Shown: positions 60,515-64,000 of the stretch, piece by piece
How positions within the stretch are numbered: the stretch's first letter is position 1
How the letters are laid out: every line of letters starts with the position of its first letter
From: Mytilus galloprovincialis
Taxonomy: Eukaryota > Mollusca > Bivalvia > Mytilida > Mytilidae
Length of the DNA: 64,000 nt
Direction: 5' to 3'
Assembly (NCBI RefSeq): GCF_965363235.1
Contig: NC_134845.1
Span: forward strand, 26,910,524 to 26,974,523
Notes under the pieces: model-generated
The model's database searches: none
Told to the model about the DNA's origin: nothing
Seen by the model: the letters and a program-made list of their open reading frames with translations, nothing else
Translations under genes and position numbers: made by a program

Positions 60515-63500
60515 ATGTCAAAGGTAAGTCGACATGTAAATAATAATTGTTAATGGTTTCATAATCAAGATTTTTTTGGTGTTTTCAAAGTAAATTTGCA
60601 ACATTTTCACCTTCTAGAATGAAATAATCTAGTACAAAATCAGTATTTGATACATTTAATATTGGAATGTTCGTCGTAAATTTTCCTTCTTTGGTATGAA
60701 AAGAAATCGATTAATAGAAATATGTTGGTCATAATTAAACCTACGAATAAACAATATACATTTAGATGCTTAACATTTTTAGTACTGTTAAAATGGTATA
60801 TATGATGAGTAACGGTACTTAAGTAGAAGTAGTTGAGGTTTGAGTGGTGTTGCTTGCTTAGCTACATAAGGAGCAGCCGATCTCATTGTAAATGATAAGT
60901 TAATGACAAAAACACTCAACAAAACGTTCTTTAGTTGTAAAAAAAAACTGTTTAGCATGCTGTATCTAATTCTATGGGATCATTAGATGTTGCCTCCAAA
61001 CCTTATATCAATAAGGGGCGAGCATGATAGATATTGGACACTGCTTTCAAGTCCAGAAAGTAACTTTTGTTTATCATTCGTTTGATGTGTTTGAGCTTTT
61101 GATTTTGCGATTTGATAAGCTTTCCTTTTTGAATTTTCGTCAGAGTTCAGTATTTTTGTGATTTTACTTTTTGTTATCCATTCGTTTGGTGTGTTTGAGA
61201 TTTAGATTTTGCCATTTGATTAAGGGTCTTTCCGGTTGATTTTTCATCGGAGCTAGGTGTTTAAGTATCTTTTTTTTTCTCCAAAAAGTGTGCCGACTTT
61301 TATTTCCCTGTTCCAGTTATGATTGTCTTAGCAGCAGCTTTGTGCCGATTTTTCAATATACCTTTTACTTTTACGACACATGGTGATGTTCGTTTTACAT
61401 TTTCGACATGTTATAATGTTTATTGCTTTTTGTTCGAAGTAATGTTAAAAGTATCACTGTGGCTTGAGAAAATGGTTAACAATTAAATAGCTGGTTAATT
61501 GTTTTCTTAAATGCTGGTGAGGTTCCAGGATTAATATACTGAATATGTGTACCTTTGATATGACATTCACTTTTCATTTTGCAATTTTAGTTACAGTTTT
61601 CCTTCTCAGTCCTGGACAGATTTATTCACGATGTTCAGAAACCGGTTGCACATCCAACCTCTGGCGATGCTAAAAGGGCTTCCTCTGCGATTGACGACAT
61701 CATAAATAATGTTCCACTGATCGATGAATTAAATGTAAGATTAAATTACTTAATTTCTTTATTGAGCATTGTCAAGTAAAATTTACAAACAAATAAGTTA
61801 AACAAAGCATGAAACAAAATTTAAATATGCTACCATTAAGTAAAGAGCAGAAAAAAATGCTATTCAGTTAATATGAATTAAAAAGAATAAGTCAGCATGA
61901 ATTAATATGTTCTCCTGGGCTGGAAACAATAACGATCTTATCCTTTTTTTTAATGCCAGTCTGTCGAAATCAGAATTTTACCATTGTTGGTTATGCTGCG
62001 TGAATCTCCGGAAAAAATAGTTTGACATGTTTCCAAATAGTTTGTAAAATAAATGTACTAAAATTCAAAGAAATTTCTTAAAATCTAAAGCCCAAAGAAT
62101 CTTTGAATTACAAAAATATATTTCAAACATGTATTGATACAACAAAATGCATGTTTGATTTTAATTTGGTACAAACACATATGATAGACAGAACATATAT
62201 TGCACCCATTTTTGGATTTAAAGGGATATAAAAAGATGTTCCAAGCGATCGTACAAATCCTAGTCACTATGGCATTTTTATATGACGAAAAAACATCAAT
62301 CAATTCAACAATCAATTCAACCCTCATGACGCTTCACATTAACTTTATCAATAAAATTTAATATTTCAAAGGTGAAAGGCTTACGAGATCTTATCAAACT
62401 TGCAGAAAAGGGAAAGTTCACAGACATGAAAAACAAAGCCAGTGAAGCTATTTCTGATTACCAGATAATTGAATCATTTTATAAGAAAAAGGTTCGTTTG
62501 TAAATTACAATGTTGTATTTCGCTAGTTTTTTTTATGGAAAGTAGTACATGTAGATATTTTATAACGCAAAACAATACATTATATGATTTTTTTCAATCA
62601 AACGCATGCTGTTTGTCAATGTGTATTGTGATTTTAAATTAGTATTGAGACACTAAATTGTTATATGCAGACATTTAACAGACCTGCGCCTTTTCCCTAA
62701 CTGTCGTTCTACATAAATGCAATCAACATAGAGAAAAGATATTCTGTAATAAATGTGGTTGGATTTCCTTTACCTCCTGATTAGGCGCGGGTCTGCTAAA
62801 TGTCTGCATATAAATATATGTCGCGACACGTCTATTAACCAAAGCACCACAGGACAAGAAAAATCAACTACAGTTCACCACACGACCTACAAAAAAAAAC
62901 AAGACATCATGCCGTTGAATACGCTATTGAAGGCTCCGAAAATCAAAAAGTCAATCAACTGATGAAATTAACGAAAAACAATTATGACAGGCGGCAAAAA
63001 ACAACAACTACTGGACAACAGGCTCTTCCATTGAATGCAAAATGCTCTTACTATAAACCGGGATTTTCTCCTTAGTTAAATGATTACATCAAAATACTAC
63101 TAGTATTGTGTAAGTTTTTTAACAAACACATATGTGTTTCTTTTGTTGTATAATGTGATTCAGAAACATATCCAGTAATTAAAAATAAATATTAGGGTAT
63201 AATGAATGTTTTGTATTTTATGATCAGAATAGAAAAAAACATTTAATTTTCATAAAGGATTTTGCAGGTTTTACCCACATCGGAAAGTATAGATTCAAAT
63301 GATAAGGAAAAGCAACCAAAGTTGAAAGACGTTACAGATTCATTGTAAGTGAATGTACCTTGTCTTTCATGTAGTATCAAAATAGTTTAGTTGATCGGAA
63401 ACAAATGAACGGAAAAATTGTTCAATCTGAAGAAAAAAATAATAATTAAATTTTCTAATGATTTACTTGTACTCCAAACCTAAATTGAACCTGTCTTAAC

Positions 63501-64000
63501 AGCTGAAATCTCATTATATTTATTAAAAGAAGAGTGTTCTGTTTTTACGATGTTGATATTCGAGGATCAAACATGTTTGTACTTTATACAAGTGTTGACT
63601 TTATTTCCAGACTGAACCCATCTTACAAGCTTATGGATAACTATACAGCAGATGATAGACCGCATGGTCAAGATTTGGTCAACAGCAGACTTCTGCATCA
63701 ACACAATACCACAGAAATAAACGAAAGGTATGAATAGGTGTACTCTTTTACAGTCTTAGATATAAGAAGATGTGGTATGAGTGCCAATGGCTATGAGCCA
63801 ACTCGTTATCAAAATGGTCTTAATTGTTTAAATTGTAAGTAAAAAAAGATAAGCAATATAACAGTATGACAAATTGCAACTTAAGTTTGATAAACATTAC
63901 CGAAGATGGTTTTCATGTCGTGTTTAAAACATTATAGTTTGGGATAAATATCTAATTGCTTTCATCCAGAAGAGATCAAGAAGCCAGTTTTTCTATCCAT
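60515..64000 (+). CDS. Mieap/SPATA18-like protein, gene 7 of the array (5' part, runs off the window)
   Basis: Six exons visible: 60515-60523 (MSK), 61591-61734, 62372-62491, 63268-63344, 63611-63727, 63970-64000 (cut by the window end). All junctions are GT-AG and keep frame. The exon 2 and 3 sizes (48 and 40 residues) and the start 'LQFSFSVLDRFI' match genes 3-6. The linker is split over two exons, both ending in phase 2, which is unique in this array. The second linker exon has H-G-Q-D-L-V-N, shared with gene 3's linker. The conserved C-terminal domain lies outside the window, so membership rests on the N-terminal half, the phases and the position. Confidence 0.75.
61055..61265 (-). repeat. 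Dispersed repeat family B, inverted copy, internally doubled (gene 7 intron 1)
   Basis: The block 'cgtttgatgtgtttgagctt' with 'agtatttttgtgattttact' is followed at once by a second partial copy starting 'ttatccattcgtttggtgtg'. Both match the reverse complement of 37045-37150. Confidence 0.65.
63758..63815 (+). repeat. Dispersed repeat family A, 5' fragment (gene 7 intron)
   Basis: 'ataagaagatgtggtatgag', 'tgccaatggctatgagccaa': the start of family A, cut short. Confidence 0.6.

Noticed and set aside
1-64000. CRISPR arrays, operons, Shine-Dalgarno sites
   Set aside because: The sequence is eukaryotic. The regular repeats found are satellites or transposon arms with no spacer logic.

Overview
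The window looks like genomic DNA of a bivalve mollusc, probably a mussel (Mytilidae). It is AT-rich, the genes have many small exons with GT-AG introns, and the DNA is crowded with short interspersed repeats that I recall from Mytilus sequence (from memory, not searched). No prokaryotic features, rRNA or true tRNA genes were seen.

The host content is one gene family. Seven genes (called g1 to g7 here) encode proteins with the C-terminal domain of Mieap / SPATA18 (mitochondria-eating protein). The domain ends in a W-M-x-V-Q-D/E-P-P/S-M ... WP block followed by V-W-P-A-L ... G-P ... K-G-V-A, matching the end of human SPATA18 as I remember it. Layout: g1 + (2121-10828), g2 + (18020-22444), g3 + (26690-34828), g4 + (39600-44787), g5 - (47321-53657), g6 + (54263-58848), g7 + (60515 to beyond the right edge). 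I rebuilt the exons by hand from splice sites. All six complete genes share one intron-phase plan: phase 0 everywhere except phase 2 after the central linker exon. They also share near-constant exon sizes in the C-terminal half. g1 and g2 share one type of N-terminus. g3 to g7 share another, with a very short first exon. The central linker ranges from about 30 to 190 residues, and only the longer ones keep a coiled-coil-like stretch. This is an old, diversified tandem array rather than a recent duplication.

Between and inside the genes lie mobile elements. There is a near-complete LINE between g1 and g2 (about 11310-15466, +). A second near-complete LINE of another clade lies antisense in a g3 intron (about 28748-31600, -). 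A LINE tail lies in g6 intron 1. Penelope-like reverse transcriptase remnants and many copies of their 3' tail are present. A 3.7 kb foldback DNA transposon with arms of ten matched short repeats lies in g1 intron 3. There are also several palindromic MITEs, a TIR transposon in a g5 intron, and at least four families of short dispersed repeats. Gene 5 and gene 6 are head to head, about 0.6 kb apart. Gene 4 and gene 5 are tail to tail.

If the proteins keep the family role, they would act at mitochondria in quality control. The different N-termini and linkers suggest split roles, for example self-assembling members versus members lacking a coiled coil. That last step is inference.
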